Shown here: positions 6,698 to 16,581 of the stretch, one piece after another
Position numbering within the stretch: position 1 is the first letter of the stretch
Layout of the letters: each line of letters starts with the position of its first letter
Assembly (NCBI GenBank): GCA_033762815.1
Contig: JANRLF010000007.1
Location: 62,001 to 126,000 of the forward strand
Source of the DNA: JANRLF01 sp033762815
GTDB taxonomy: Bacteria > Bacteroidota > Bacteroidia > Chitinophagales > CAIOSU01
Direction of reading: 5' to 3'
DNA: 64,000 nucleotides
Notes under the pieces: generated by a model
The model's database searches: none
Told to the model about the DNA's origin: nothing
The model's input: only the letters and a program-made list of their open reading frames with translations
Made by a program: the position numbers and the translations under genes

Positions 6698-8146
6698 ATG
6701 TCGCAAGCTACTGCCGAAGTAAGCACTTTAACGAAACGTAAAGAGATGATGGACAAGCAGCACACGATAAAAAAAGCCGTTTCGATTACGGGAGTAGGCC
6801 TTCACTCAGGACAGGAGGTAACCTTAACCTTCAAACCAGCACCGATTAACCATGGCTATAAATTTAAACGTATAGATATAGAGGGCGAACCTACCATCAA
6901 TGCCGATGCGGACTTGGTGGTGGAGGTGGCTAGGGGAACTACGCTGCAGCAAAACGGGGCTAAAGTGTCTACCGTGGAACATGCACTGGCAGCACTTTGC
7001 GGCCTGCAGATAGACAATGTGCTGATAGAATTGGACGGGCAGGAAGTACCTATTATGGATGGTAGCGCCAAATTCTTTATTGATGCGCTGGAAGAAGCAG
7101 GCCTGGAAGCCCAAGATGCCGACCGCAACTATTTTGAGTTGGACACCAATATCCGCTATAGCGACCCTGTCAATAAAGTAGAGATATTGGCCGTGCCTGA
7201 CGATGAGTACAAGCTAACGGTGATGATCGATTACAACTCGCCGGTATTAGGTACCCAACATGCCTCGCTCAACCATATCAGCGATTTTAAGGATTATGCC
7301 GCATCCTCGCGCACCTTTTGCTTTTTGCACGAACTGGAATTGCTGCTGGAACACAACCTCATAAAAGGTGGCGACCTGAACAATGCTATAGTAGTGGTTG
7401 ATAAGGTGGTAAGCGAAGAACAATTGGACCATTTAGCCAAGTTGTTCAACAAGCCAAAGGTTGCAGTAAAAGAGGAGGGCATTTTGAACAATGTGGAACT
7501 GCGCCACCGCAATGAACCCGCAAGGCACAAGCTGCTTGACGTAGTGGGCGACCTAGCCCTTGTTGGCAGGCCCATCAAGGCCAAAATTACTGCATCGCGC
7601 CCAGGGCATTCTGCCAATGTGGAGTTTGCCAAAAAACTGAAAGCTTATATCAAGCAAAAGAAAAATACGGAAGATATTCCAAAATATGACCCCCTAAAAA
7701 AGCCGCTTTACGATTTACGGCAAATAGAGGCAACCCTTCCGCATCGCTACCCGTTCTTGTTGGTCGATAAGATTATAGAGCTATCTGAACAGCATGTGGT
7801 GGGCATTAAAAACGTCACTTTTAATGAGCCTTATTTTCCGGGGCATTTTCCTGGCAACCCAGTAATGCCCGGAGTACTTCAATTGGAAGCACTGGCGCAA
7901 ACAGGGGGCATTTTGGTGTTAAACACCGTTCCAGATCCTGAAAATTATGACACCTATTTTTTGATGATAGATGAGGCTAAATTCAAAAATAAAGTAGTTC
8001 CAGGAGATACTTTAATCCTTAAAATGGAGTTATTGAGCCCTATCCGTAGGGGTATTTGCGAAATGCGTGGTACCGCTTATGTAGGCGACAAAATCGCTTC
8101 TTCTGCCAAACTGGTGGCCAAAATAATGCGTAGGGAAACTGCATGA
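6698..8146 (+). CDS. lpxC-fabZ: Bifunctional LpxC deacetylase / FabZ 3-hydroxyacyl-ACP dehydratase
   Basis: 482 residues, two enzymes in one chain. LpxC (about 20-315) removes the acetyl group from UDP-3-O-acyl-GlcNAc, the committed step of lipid A synthesis; its zinc ligands are His95, His277 and Asp281 (STVEHALAAL, HKLLDVVGD). FabZ (about 335-480) dehydrates 3-hydroxyacyl-ACP; its catalytic pair is His383 in PGHFPGNPVMPG and Glu397. The fusion is typical of Bacteroidota and couples the branch point where 3-hydroxyacyl-ACP goes either to lipid A or to phospholipid. The stop overlaps the lpxA start (ATGA). A downstream ATG (MDKQHTIKK, residue 18) is an alternative start. Confidence 0.96.
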   Translation: MSQATAEVSTLTKRKEMMDKQHTIKKAVSITGVGLHSGQEVTLTFKPAPINHGYKFKRIDIEGEPTINADADLVVEVARGTTLQQNGAKVSTVEHALAALCGLQIDNVLIELDGQEVPIMDGSAKFFIDALEEAGLEAQDADRNYFELDTNIRYSDPVNKVEILAVPDDEYKLTVMIDYNSPVLGTQHASLNHISDFKDYAASSRTFCFLHELELLLEHNLIKGGDLNNAIVVVDKVVSEEQLDHLAKLFNKPKVAVKEEGILNNVELRHRNEPARHKLLDVVGDLALVGRPIKAKITASRPGHSANVEFAKKLKAYIKQKKNTEDIPKYDPLKKPLYDLRQIEATLPHRYPFLLVDKIIELSEQHVVGIKNVTFNEPYFPGHFPGNPVMPGVLQLEALAQTGGILVLNTVPDPENYDTYFLMIDEAKFKNKVVPGDTLILKMELLSPIRRGICEMRGTAYVGDKIASSAKLVAKIMRRETA

Positions 8147-8934
8147 ACCAGCCCCTGTCATATATTCACCCTGCTGCCAAAATTGCCGACAATGTGGTGA
8201 TAGAGCCATTTGTAACCATCTCGAAAAATGTCGAGATTGGAGAAGGTACTTGGATAGGCCCCAATGTCACTATCATGGAGGGGGCACGCATTGGCAAAAA
8301 CTGCAAAATTTTCCCTGGTGCGGTCATTTCTGCTGTGCCGCAAGATTTGAAGTTCAGGGGCGAACCCTCCACCGTAGAAATTGGCGATAACGTCATTATC
8401 AGGGAATACGTCACCATCAATCGCGGTACCCAGTATAGCAACAAAACAGTGGTGGGTGACAATTGTCTGTTGATGGCTTATGTACACGTGGCACATGATT
8501 GTGTCATTGGCAAAAATTGTATACTGGCAAATGATGTGGGCCTTGCTGGCCATATTGAGGTGGGCGATTTTGCTATTATTGGGGGCATGACTGCCGTCCA
8601 TCAGTTTGTGAAAATAGGCGCTCATGCCTTTGTTGCTGGCGCATCCCTGGTAAGGAAAGATGTACCGCCGTATGTAAAAGCGGCACGCGAGCCATTATCG
8701 TATATGGGGGTCAATTCCGTAGGCTTGCGCAGAAGGGGATACAGCCAAGAAACGATTAACCATATCATGGATATCTACCGTATCCTTTTCATCAAAAACT
8801 CCAACATGAGCCGTGCGCTGAACATTGTGGAGGCTGAGGTGCCCGCCACCAGCGAGCGCGATATCATTGTGGGCTTTATTCGCGAGTCGGTGCGGGGTAT
8901 TATGAAAGGTTTCAGTCAGCGAAATGACGGTTAA
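8143..8934 (+). CDS. lpxA: Acyl-ACP--UDP-N-acetylglucosamine O-acyltransferase LpxA
   Basis: 263 residues, the usual length (about 255-265). Hexapeptide-repeat beta-helix over about residues 5-185, with the catalytic His118 in VHVAHDCVIG, then the helical C-terminus (GLRRRGYSQETINHIMDIYR). It performs the first step of lipid A synthesis, moving a 3-hydroxyacyl chain from ACP to UDP-GlcNAc. Its start overlaps the lpxC-fabZ stop by 4 bp, and its end overlaps the next ORF by 11 bp, so the four genes are probably translated as a coupled set. Confidence 0.96.
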   Translation: MNQPLSYIHPAAKIADNVVIEPFVTISKNVEIGEGTWIGPNVTIMEGARIGKNCKIFPGAVISAVPQDLKFRGEPSTVEIGDNVIIREYVTINRGTQYSNKTVVGDNCLLMAYVHVAHDCVIGKNCILANDVGLAGHIEVGDFAIIGGMTAVHQFVKIGAHAFVAGASLVRKDVPPYVKAAREPLSYMGVNSVGLRRRGYSQETINHIMDIYRILFIKNSNMSRALNIVEAEVPATSERDIIVGFIRESVRGIMKGFSQRNDG

Positions 8935-9541
8935 GCTAGTCGATGTATGGAAAAACTATGACCGCGAATTTATTTTAAGGCAGGTCAATTATGAATTCGT
9001 ATCAGGTGAAAGTTATGCGATATTGGGCCCCAATGGCTCGGGTAAAAGCACCTTGCTGCAGCTAGTGGCAGGCTTAGTGAGTCCCAATAGGGGAAACATT
9101 GAATATATAGGCAAACAAGGATCAATACCAGTAGAAAGCCTGTACAAGCATTTGGGATTTTCCAGCCCCTATATGCAGTTAATGGAAGACTTTACGTTAA
9201 AGGAACAATTGGTATTCCATAAAGGCTTTCGCCATTATATCAACAAAATGGAAGTTAATGACGTTTTGATGTTAATGGCACTGGAAAAAGAAGCGAACAA
9301 ACTGATTAGTAATTTCTCATCAGGCATGAAGCAAAGAGTAAAACTGGCCTTAAGTGTGCTCACTGAATCGGAATTGCTGCTACTGGACGAACCTGCCACC
9401 AATTTAGATACCGCCGGTATAACATGGTATCAAGCATTACTGAAGGATTACAGACAGGACAGAACCTTAATTGTAAGTTCCAACCGACTAGAGGAATATG
9501 AAATGTGCGAGCACAGAATAGATATTGCCGCATGGAAATAA
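8924..9541 (+). CDS. ABC transporter ATP-binding protein, no permease nearby
   Basis: 205 residues forming one nucleotide-binding domain. Walker A is GPNGSGKST (35-43), the signature is NFSSGMKQRV (130-139, with FSSGM in place of LSGGQ), and Walker B is LLLLDEP (151-157). It overlaps lpxA by 11 bp. Its place in the lipid A operon hints at envelope or lipid export, but no membrane subunit is encoded in this window. The short length and missing permease recall heme-exporter-like (CcmA) or gliding-type ATPases. Function beyond ATP-driven transport is unknown. Confidence 0.85.
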   Translation: MTVKLVDVWKNYDREFILRQVNYEFVSGESYAILGPNGSGKSTLLQLVAGLVSPNRGNIEYIGKQGSIPVESLYKHLGFSSPYMQLMEDFTLKEQLVFHKGFRHYINKMEVNDVLMLMALEKEANKLISNFSSGMKQRVKLALSVLTESELLLLDEPATNLDTAGITWYQALLKDYRQDRTLIVSSNRLEEYEMCEHRIDIAAWK

Positions 9542-9648
9542 AATGGAAAAACTCGTATATGGCACATAACTTGACCTATATACTTTCCATTAAGAATTGC
9601 TGAATATTACTGCCATATTGGCATCACTACCTAAAGAAAGGACGCTGG

Positions 9649-12075
9649 ATGTTTAATCTACCATTTGGAGAAGAGGACGTTGAATTTCTCCCCATGATGT
9701 CTATTGAAGATGACGAAGATCAAAATAAAGACAATTTCCCCACCCAATTGCCGCTATTGCCCCTGCGCAATACCGTGTTGTATCCGGGGGTGGTAATACC
9801 TATTACCGTAGGCCGCGATAAATCAATTAAAGCCGTTAAGGAAGCCCACAAAAAGGATAAATTGATAGGCGTTGTCGCGCAAAGGGATTCGAATGTAGAA
9901 GACCCTGAAAGTAAAGACCTGTTTCAAATTGGCACTCTGGCGCGCATTATCAAAATGCTGAAAATGCCCGATGGCAGTAGCACGGTTATTATCCAAGGCC
10001 GCCAGCGTTTGAAAGTGAACGAGATAAAATCGGAAGACCCTTACATTCTTGCAACCATCAGTCCGCTATCTGATATAGAAGCCGTTAATGAAAAGGAATT
10101 TGATGCTACCATTTCTTCCATCAAAGAGCTTTCAGCGCAAATCATACGCATGTCGCCCAATATTCCTTCGGAAGCGAGCATCGTATTGAAGAATATCGAT
10201 AACCCTACCTTTTTGATGCACTTTATTTCGTCCAATCTGAATAATGACATTCAGGATAAACAAGTGATTCTGGAAACGGATGATTTGGCAGTAAGGGCAC
10301 AAATGGTATTGGGCTTTCTGCACAACGAATTGCAACTGCTGGAATTGAAAAACAAAATACAGTCGAAGGTAAAGACTGATATTGAGAAGCAGCAGAAAGA
10401 CTATTTCCTGCACCAGCAGTTGAAAACCATACAGGAAGAATTGGGGGCTGACGAAAATAGCGATGCCAAACGCCTGCGTGAAAAAGCAAAGACAAAGAAG
10501 TGGAGCAAAGAGGTAGAGGCTGTATTCTACAAAGAAGTAGAGAAGCTGGAACGGATGAACGTTGCCGCAGCTGAGTATTCGGTGAGCCTCAATTATTTGG
10601 AACTGTTACTGGACCTACCTTGGAACGATTATACCAAAGATAACTTCGACCTAAAACACAGCAAGGAAGTATTGGATAAGGACCATTACGGATTGGATAA
10701 AATCAAAGACCGTATACTGGAATACTTGGCCGTACTAAAACTGAAAGGCGATATGAAATCGCCCATACTTTGTTTCGTGGGCCCTCCTGGGGTAGGTAAA
10801 ACCTCTTTGGGCAAATCTATTGCCAAGGCGCTCAATCGTAAATATGTACGCATGTCATTAGGCGGACTGCACGATGAATCGGAAATACGCGGCCACCGCA
10901 AAACCTATATTGGAGCCATGCCCGGCAGGATTATTCAATCTATCAAAAAAGTACAGTCCAGCAATCCGGTGTTCATATTAGACGAAGTGGATAAAGTTGG
11001 TACCGACTTTAGGGGCGACCCCTCATCTGCCCTACTGGAAGTGTTGGACCCTGAGCAAAACACCCATTTCTATGACAACTATTTGGAACTGGAATACGAC
11101 CTAAGCAAAACCATGTTCATTGCGACGGCCAACTCCCTCAACACCATACAACCAGCCTTGCGCGATAGGATGGAAATCATTTTCCTAAGTGGTTATTCCG
11201 TGGAGGAAAAGAAAGAAATAGCCAAGCGGCATTTGGTACCAAAAGTACGTAAAGACCATGGCCTTAAAGCCACCCAGATAAAGATACCTGATGAGGTGCT
11301 GGAGGCGGTGATACATAAATATACCCGCGAATCGGGCGTTCGAGAGCTTGACAGGCAGATAGCATCCATTATGCGCAATGCTGCCAAATCGGTAGCAATG
11401 GGTGAAAAACGCAATGCCACCATAAAGCTTAATGACCTGCACCAGATATTGGGGCCGCAAAAGTATGACATGGATATTTACCACGAAAAGCAACCTCCAG
11501 GGGTAGCAGTGGGCCTAGCATGGACGGCAGTGGGTGGGGATATTTTGTTTATCGAAGCCAGCCTTAGCCGGGGTAAAGGCAACCTTACCCTTACGGGCAA
11601 TCTCGGTGATGTGATGAAGGAATCGGCCACCACGGCTCTGAGCTTTATCAAAGCCAATAGCGAGGTGCTGGGCATTGATGTGGATGACTTTGAGAAATGG
11701 AATGTGCATGTGCATGTACCCGAAGGCGCTACGCCAAAGGATGGTCCTTCAGCGGGCATTACCATGCTATCTGCTTTGACCTCTGCATTTACCAAACGGC
11801 CTTTGCGCCCTTATGTTGCTATGACCGGTGAAATCACCCTACGTGGCAAAGTATTGCCCGTTGGCGGTATCAAAGAGAAAATATTAGCCGCAAAACGCGC
11901 TGGCCTAAAAGAAATTATCCTATGCAAAATCAACCGCAGGGACGTGGAGGAAATCAGTAAGGAATATATCAAGGGCTTGCAATTCCATTATGTGGAGAAT
12001 ATGATGGACGTGCTCGATATAGCCTTAGAGAAGGAAGCGCAAATCATTTCGCCTACCATGGCGACCGTGAATTAA
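9649..12075 (+). CDS. lon: ATP-dependent protease Lon
   Basis: 808 residues. It has the N-terminal substrate-binding LAN domain (LPLLPLRNTVLYPGVV, from about residue 33), a coiled helical region, and an AAA+ module with Walker A GPPGVGKT (about 377) and Walker B FILDEVDK (about 442). The C-terminal protease domain has the Ser-Lys dyad: Ser about 700 in DGPSAGITM and Lys about 742 in GGIKEKILAA. Cytoplasmic protein quality control and turnover of regulators. The acidic extension MFNLPFGEEDVEFL before the LAN domain is common in Bacteroidota Lon. Its stop codon overlaps the stop of the convergent glycosyltransferase gene. Confidence 0.97.
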   Translation: MFNLPFGEEDVEFLPMMSIEDDEDQNKDNFPTQLPLLPLRNTVLYPGVVIPITVGRDKSIKAVKEAHKKDKLIGVVAQRDSNVEDPESKDLFQIGTLARIIKMLKMPDGSSTVIIQGRQRLKVNEIKSEDPYILATISPLSDIEAVNEKEFDATISSIKELSAQIIRMSPNIPSEASIVLKNIDNPTFLMHFISSNLNNDIQDKQVILETDDLAVRAQMVLGFLHNELQLLELKNKIQSKVKTDIEKQQKDYFLHQQLKTIQEELGADENSDAKRLREKAKTKKWSKEVEAVFYKEVEKLERMNVAAAEYSVSLNYLELLLDLPWNDYTKDNFDLKHSKEVLDKDHYGLDKIKDRILEYLAVLKLKGDMKSPILCFVGPPGVGKTSLGKSIAKALNRKYVRMSLGGLHDESEIRGHRKTYIGAMPGRIIQSIKKVQSSNPVFILDEVDKVGTDFRGDPSSALLEVLDPEQNTHFYDNYLELEYDLSKTMFIATANSLNTIQPALRDRMEIIFLSGYSVEEKKEIAKRHLVPKVRKDHGLKATQIKIPDEVLEAVIHKYTRESGVRELDRQIASIMRNAAKSVAMGEKRNATIKLNDLHQILGPQKYDMDIYHEKQPPGVAVGLAWTAVGGDILFIEASLSRGKGNLTLTGNLGDVMKESATTALSFIKANSEVLGIDVDDFEKWNVHVHVPEGATPKDGPSAGITMLSALTSAFTKRPLRPYVAMTGEITLRGKVLPVGGIKEKILAAKRAGLKEIILCKINRRDVEEISKEYIKGLQFHYVENMMDVLDIALEKEAQIISPTMATVN

Positions 12076-13310
12076 ATAGCGGCTTTTTTCCGAATGGCTG
12101 CCCATTCATTCTTTAACTGGAATTTTCTATACAATTGGTAATAACTGATTAACAGGATGATAGCAAAAATGATGGACACGAACCATCCTTTAAAAATCAT
12201 CGTGTTATAATTTGGCAAATACAATAACTTTCCAGCCTTTTCCAAGCTTAAGAAATAGGCAATGGAGAAAAGTATATAAAGCCAATAGTTTCTAATATAC
12301 CAGCAATAAGCAAAGAACAATATCATGGCAGGATGGCAATATCGTTCGTGCATTTGGGTATTGAAGTAATAAAACACCAAGGCAATTAAGGCTGCGGAGA
12401 GGAAAAATAAACGTTGGTAATCTTCATTGAAAGTCATTTGCTTGCGCCAAACTTTGAGACTAGCCAGCAACAATGGGAAGAGGGCAAAAAAACTAGCGAT
12501 GCAGAAGTTGAGCAAGCCAAATTGCTTATAGGTCATACCCCAAAGTAGTTGTGTATCTTCCCCTTCCAATTGGGTTCGGCTGATTATCAGCTCCCAGATA
12601 TTCAGTGCACCCATACTTACTTTTGGGTAAAAGTCAACCGACCCAACAGCCACTTGCCATACTTTTCCAACCGATCCGGTAATAATCCATGGAATTAGAA
12701 TAACAACCTGCATGGCAACAGCAGCCAACAAATATTGCGTAATTCTCAAAGGTTTGCGTAAGCATTGGGGCAGCAATACCAAGCTCAATAAAGGTAAAAA
12801 AATGATGGCCTGAATCTTCATGTTCAAAGCCAGTATATAAAAAATCATGCTCCAAGTGCCTTTTTCCCTAAGGGCCAACAAAAAGGAAAATAAAACAAAA
12901 GCAGTGTAAATGGAGTCAAACTGCCCCCAGAGATAAGAATTGTATAAATAGGCGGCATTCACCAGCAGAAATAGAGGAATATCATAATCGGGCTTGCCCC
13001 TTCTTAGGAAAAAAAACAAGGCAAAAGCTCCAAGAAAATCAAAAAATAAAGGAAAGACCTTAATGTATACGATATTCCGTTCAATGTTTTCTACCGAACC
13101 TTGAAATTTAGAGAAAAGGAAGAAGCAATAATGTATGAAAGGCGGATAATTAGTGCTTCCTTCATAAACATGCCCTAGCCCTTTTTGATAATTGTCAATA
13201 GTCCACCCTAACCAACATTGAACGTCAAACCCATGATACTTGGTGGGCAAGAATACTAATAATGAAATAAAATACAATATAGATACTGTAATCGCCTTTT
13301 TAGTGTTCAT
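12072..13310 (-). CDS. GT-C type polytopic glycosyltransferase (GT87/mannosyltransferase-like)
   Basis: 412 residues with about ten transmembrane helices. The first outer loop carries GFDVQCWLGWTIDNYQKGL, and YLWGQFDSIYTAF further on matches the WGQxD signature of GT87/PIG-M-like mannosyltransferases that use polyprenyl-phosphate sugars at the outer face of the inner membrane. NMKIQAIIFLPLL follows as in those families. The acceptor is unknown. The gene is 35 bp downstream of a second GT-C gene on the same strand, so they probably form a pair. The 3' end overlaps lon by 4 bp, with both stop codons interlocked. Confidence 0.72.
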   Translation of the reverse strand: MNTKKAITVSILYFISLLVFLPTKYHGFDVQCWLGWTIDNYQKGLGHVYEGSTNYPPFIHYCFFLFSKFQGSVENIERNIVYIKVFPLFFDFLGAFALFFFLRRGKPDYDIPLFLLVNAAYLYNSYLWGQFDSIYTAFVLFSFLLALREKGTWSMIFYILALNMKIQAIIFLPLLSLVLLPQCLRKPLRITQYLLAAVAMQVVILIPWIITGSVGKVWQVAVGSVDFYPKVSMGALNIWELIISRTQLEGEDTQLLWGMTYKQFGLLNFCIASFFALFPLLLASLKVWRKQMTFNEDYQRLFFLSAALIALVFYYFNTQMHERYCHPAMILFFAYCWYIRNYWLYILFSIAYFLSLEKAGKLLYLPNYNTMIFKGWFVSIIFAIILLISYYQLYRKFQLKNEWAAIRKKAAI

Positions 13311-13345
13311 TACTTATAGTTCGTCATGCAACTATTAATCTTTAG

Positions 13346-14809
13346 CTAACGGATATCATAAACCTTTAGACCTTGCTCATCCTTAACTACTTCTACTTTA
13401 TATTGCTGCTTAATCTGGTTAGCTATGCCCTCGTCTTCGGTAATTAGCCTTGTTGGAACATAATAGCTCAACTTATCAGGCGGAATGTGCTCTACCCCTA
13501 TTCCCAGTACGTTGGCCTGTATAATATAGAAATCCATGTGCGGTGCATAGAGCCAGGTTACGTACACGGTGCTATCAGGCAATGTTCTGCCAGCTATTTG
13601 CTCGCGTATATAATATGCCGTCTTATAATATATACGCTCATTTTTCCTTTTTGTGGAGCCTGTAATCCTGTCCAGCACAGTGATATAGGGTATCACTGCT
13701 AATAGGAAAGCGACCCCTATGAATATCACTTTTGCCCTTTGTCCTTTATTCATTATTGCAGTGCCAAATTGAAGATACACTACGTCATAAATAAAAACGG
13801 CTACTTGTAATGACATAAGGGGATACAAAGGCAAATCATACCAACCCAGCTTAGTTTGTGCACTGGATATTACCAGCCAAAAGAATACTGACACCATTGC
13901 GAGGTAGATGATAAGCCTACGGTTTACCTCGTTGCTTACCTTTTTGACAAAGATGAGCGATAGAAAAATGAGTGGCATACCGAAGACAAACTTAGGCGCT
14001 AACAAAGCTAAGAGGTAAAACCAGAAACTCTCTTTATGTTCCTCAATTACCTGTAGGAAACGCCCGCCAAGCTCGTTGTCAGAAACGGCCTGCAGGTATC
14101 CCGGGGAAGCATTTTCGCGTAACAGGTAGTATGCAGCCACTATGGCTATAAACCCCATAACACCTACGTATAGCATGGGATTTTTAAACAGGGGGAACAA
14201 TTTCTTACGGTAAATACTATAAACGCCCAACCCTGGAAGGAAAAGCAGCCCAGCGACGCCTTTGGTAAGAGCGGCTAATGTAAGTGCTACAAAAAAGAGG
14301 AGCAGATTTCGTCGCTCTCCATTTTCCGTCCAAGCAAAATAACTAAGGCTGGCAAAGGTGGTAAACAGCACCAGCAGCGCATCATAATCGCCAGTGCGAG
14401 TACCGTGAGTGGTAACATAACCAATGGAACTTACCAGTACTATGGCCGCAATGGCCCCTATTTCTGGCTGATGCAACAGTCGTCTGGAAAAGAACATTAA
14501 TAGTAAACAGGTGGCAAATGCCGCCAAGGCAGCAGGGAGACGTATCGACCACTCTCCTATTCCAAATAGCTTGATACAAATGGTTTGCAGCCAAATCATA
14601 AGGGGCGGCTTGGTATTCCATAAGTCCGGCTTATAGTCAAAGGTAGTTACCAACCAGTTGTTGCTTTCGTGCATTTCTATCGCATTCATGGCCAGCCGCG
14701 CCTCATCATAGGTGCGTATAGGTAGAAGCCCCAATTGCAGAAACAAAGGTACGGCCACTATAGCAATAACCAGCAAATAAATTATTGCCTTTTTAATATT
14801 TTCATCCAT
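13346..14809 (-). CDS. ArnT/PMT-like glycosyltransferase (GT39/GT83 type)
   Basis: 487 residues from ATG 14809. That start was chosen because a TACCTTTG promoter motif lies at 14816-14823 and would be inside any longer frame. About twelve helices. The first periplasmic loop has TYDEARLAMNAIEM (Asp35-Glu36), followed by NTKPPLMIWLQ (67-70 KPPL), the hallmarks of ArnT and related undecaprenyl-phosphate-sugar transferases. THGTRTGDYDALL is another conserved loop. These enzymes add sugars to lipid A or to proteins at the periplasmic side. Substrate here is unknown; general O-glycosylation of envelope proteins is one option in Bacteroidota. Confidence 0.8.
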   Translation of the reverse strand: MDENIKKAIIYLLVIAIVAVPLFLQLGLLPIRTYDEARLAMNAIEMHESNNWLVTTFDYKPDLWNTKPPLMIWLQTICIKLFGIGEWSIRLPAALAAFATCLLLMFFSRRLLHQPEIGAIAAIVLVSSIGYVTTHGTRTGDYDALLVLFTTFASLSYFAWTENGERRNLLLFFVALTLAALTKGVAGLLFLPGLGVYSIYRKKLFPLFKNPMLYVGVMGFIAIVAAYYLLRENASPGYLQAVSDNELGGRFLQVIEEHKESFWFYLLALLAPKFVFGMPLIFLSLIFVKKVSNEVNRRLIIYLAMVSVFFWLVISSAQTKLGWYDLPLYPLMSLQVAVFIYDVVYLQFGTAIMNKGQRAKVIFIGVAFLLAVIPYITVLDRITGSTKRKNERIYYKTAYYIREQIAGRTLPDSTVYVTWLYAPHMDFYIIQANVLGIGVEHIPPDKLSYYVPTRLITEDEGIANQIKQQYKVEVVKDEQGLKVYDIR

Positions 14810-14815
14810 TGCCCA

Positions 14816-14823
14816 CAAAGGTA
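14816..14823 (-). promoter_or_regulatory. TACCTTTG -7 motif, 6 nt before the GT gene start
   Basis: Exact TAnnTTTG on the minus strand. The gap to ATG 14809 is 6 nt, so the transcript would be leaderless or nearly so. It rules out the longer TTG-initiated frame. Confidence 0.55.
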
Positions 14824-14886
14824 ATATTTGGAGCCAACTACGCAGTTTCCTGTATAAACTTTTAAAATAGTGATATTTTGCCCTTG

Positions 14887-16575
14887 ATGATAAAGCAGCT
14901 TCTCACCGCCACGATGCTTCTGCTTGTTTCAATGTGCTCCATCGCGCAAAGCAATAAAGCAGAACCCTGGTACACCGCCACCACAGTTTACCAAATCTAT
15001 CCCCGTTCGTTTTATGATACTGATGGAGATGGCATCGGCGATTTGAAAGGCGTTATCGAAAAACTCGACTATATTAAGGCCAGCGGCTTTGAAACCATAT
15101 GGCTGTCACCTTTCTTTAGCAGCCCACAAATGGACTTTGGTTATGACATTAGCGATTACAGGGGGGTGGCCCCTGAGTATGGGGATACGGCGATGGTGAC
15201 CCAATTAATTACTGCGGTGCATGCTAAAGGCATGAAAATAGTATTCGATATGGTGATGAACCATACTTCCGACCAGCATCCTTGGTTTCAGGAAGCTAGG
15301 AAGTCAAAGGACAACCCTAAGCATGATTGGTATGTTTGGCAAGATGGAAAGGGTAAGCGGCCACCAAACAACTGGAAATCGCAAACAGGGGGCAGCGGCT
15401 GGCACTACGATAGTGTTGCCCACCAATATTATTGGGCTTCATTCCTTTCATTTCAGCCAGACCTTAATTACCACAATCCGGAAATGAAAACGGCCATGCT
15501 CGATAACCTTCGCTATTGGTTGGATAAGGGGGTAGATGGCTTTAGGCTCGACATCTTCAATTCCATTTACGAGGACAGTGCTTTCCATAACAATCCCTTT
15601 GCATTAAAAGTGGTGCCTTCAGAGACCAATCCAAATGGTTTCTTTCAGAAAATGAAATACACCATCAACCACCCGCAGAGCTTCGCCTTTGCCAATGAGT
15701 TGAGGGCTGTGTTGGAAGAATACAAATATCCACCGCGCTTTGCAGTGGGGGAAGTTTTTGGTAGCCATGAAGTATTGCGGCAGTTTATGGGCGAAGGGCA
15801 CGACGGCCTTAACATGGTTTTTTTGTTCGAAATTCTTGACTTCAAGTTTAAGGCAAAATATTTCTGCAAGGTGCTGCAAACCTTCGAAAAAGAATTTCCG
15901 CATCCCTACATGCCCACCTATGTGTTCAGTAACCATGACCGTAAGCGAAGTATCTCAAGAATGGACAATGATACGCGCAAAGCCAAATTGTTGGCATTGT
16001 TTCAAATGACCGCCCGTGGAGTTCCTTTCACCTATCAGGGGGAAGAAATAGGCATGGAGCAGGCCTACATCCCGTTAAAACAGGCTAAGGATATATTGGC
16101 ACAGAAATACAGCCGCATACCGCAATTTATCGCCAATATGTCATCGGAATCGCTCAACCGCGATGAATGCCGCACACCAATGCAATGGGACAGTACTACG
16201 AGTGCAGGCTTTTCCATCAGTAGCAATACCTGGTTGCCCGTCAACAACAATTACCACCGAATCAATGTAGCAGCCGAACAACGGGACAGCAATTCATTAT
16301 GGCAGGTATATCGTCAACTGCTCCAACTACGCAAGAGCTCCAAAGCCCTGCAAAGCGATACGATTACTGTTCTTAAAAAAATGCCAAAAAACGTATTGGC
16401 TTTCCAGCGCAGCAATGCAGGTGAAACCTACACTGTTATTATCAATTTCAGCAAAAAGCGGAAGAACGTGGACGGGAATGAGGGCTCCCTCTTATATTCC
16501 ATTGGCAATACCAAGTTGCAAACCGATCAGATTGAACTTGGCCCCTATGCTGGCCTGATTATCAAAAGCAATTAA
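14887..16575 (+). CDS. GH13 alpha-glucosidase / alpha-amylase family enzyme, secreted
   Basis: 562 residues from ATG 14887, with the signal peptide MIKQLLTATMLLLVSMCSIAQ. GH13 (beta/alpha)8 barrel: VYQIYPRSFYDTDGDGIGD, region I DMVMNH, region V QPDLNYHNP, region II GFRLDIF (nucleophile Asp about 222), region III AVGEVFG (acid/base Glu about 289), and region IV FSNHD (Asp about 352). A small beta-domain follows. QPDLN and the DGDGIGD calcium loop place it among alpha-1,4-glucosidase/oligo-1,6-glucosidase-type enzymes. It probably degrades malto-oligosaccharides in the periplasm. It stands alone, not in a susCD locus; 6 bp separate it from the convergent binding-protein gene. Confidence 0.92.
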   Translation: MIKQLLTATMLLLVSMCSIAQSNKAEPWYTATTVYQIYPRSFYDTDGDGIGDLKGVIEKLDYIKASGFETIWLSPFFSSPQMDFGYDISDYRGVAPEYGDTAMVTQLITAVHAKGMKIVFDMVMNHTSDQHPWFQEARKSKDNPKHDWYVWQDGKGKRPPNNWKSQTGGSGWHYDSVAHQYYWASFLSFQPDLNYHNPEMKTAMLDNLRYWLDKGVDGFRLDIFNSIYEDSAFHNNPFALKVVPSETNPNGFFQKMKYTINHPQSFAFANELRAVLEEYKYPPRFAVGEVFGSHEVLRQFMGEGHDGLNMVFLFEILDFKFKAKYFCKVLQTFEKEFPHPYMPTYVFSNHDRKRSISRMDNDTRKAKLLALFQMTARGVPFTYQGEEIGMEQAYIPLKQAKDILAQKYSRIPQFIANMSSESLNRDECRTPMQWDSTTSAGFSISSNTWLPVNNNYHRINVAAEQRDSNSLWQVYRQLLQLRKSSKALQSDTITVLKKMPKNVLAFQRSNAGETYTVIINFSKKRKNVDGNEGSLLYSIGNTKLQTDQIELGPYAGLIIKSN

Positions 16576-16581
16576 TACTTG

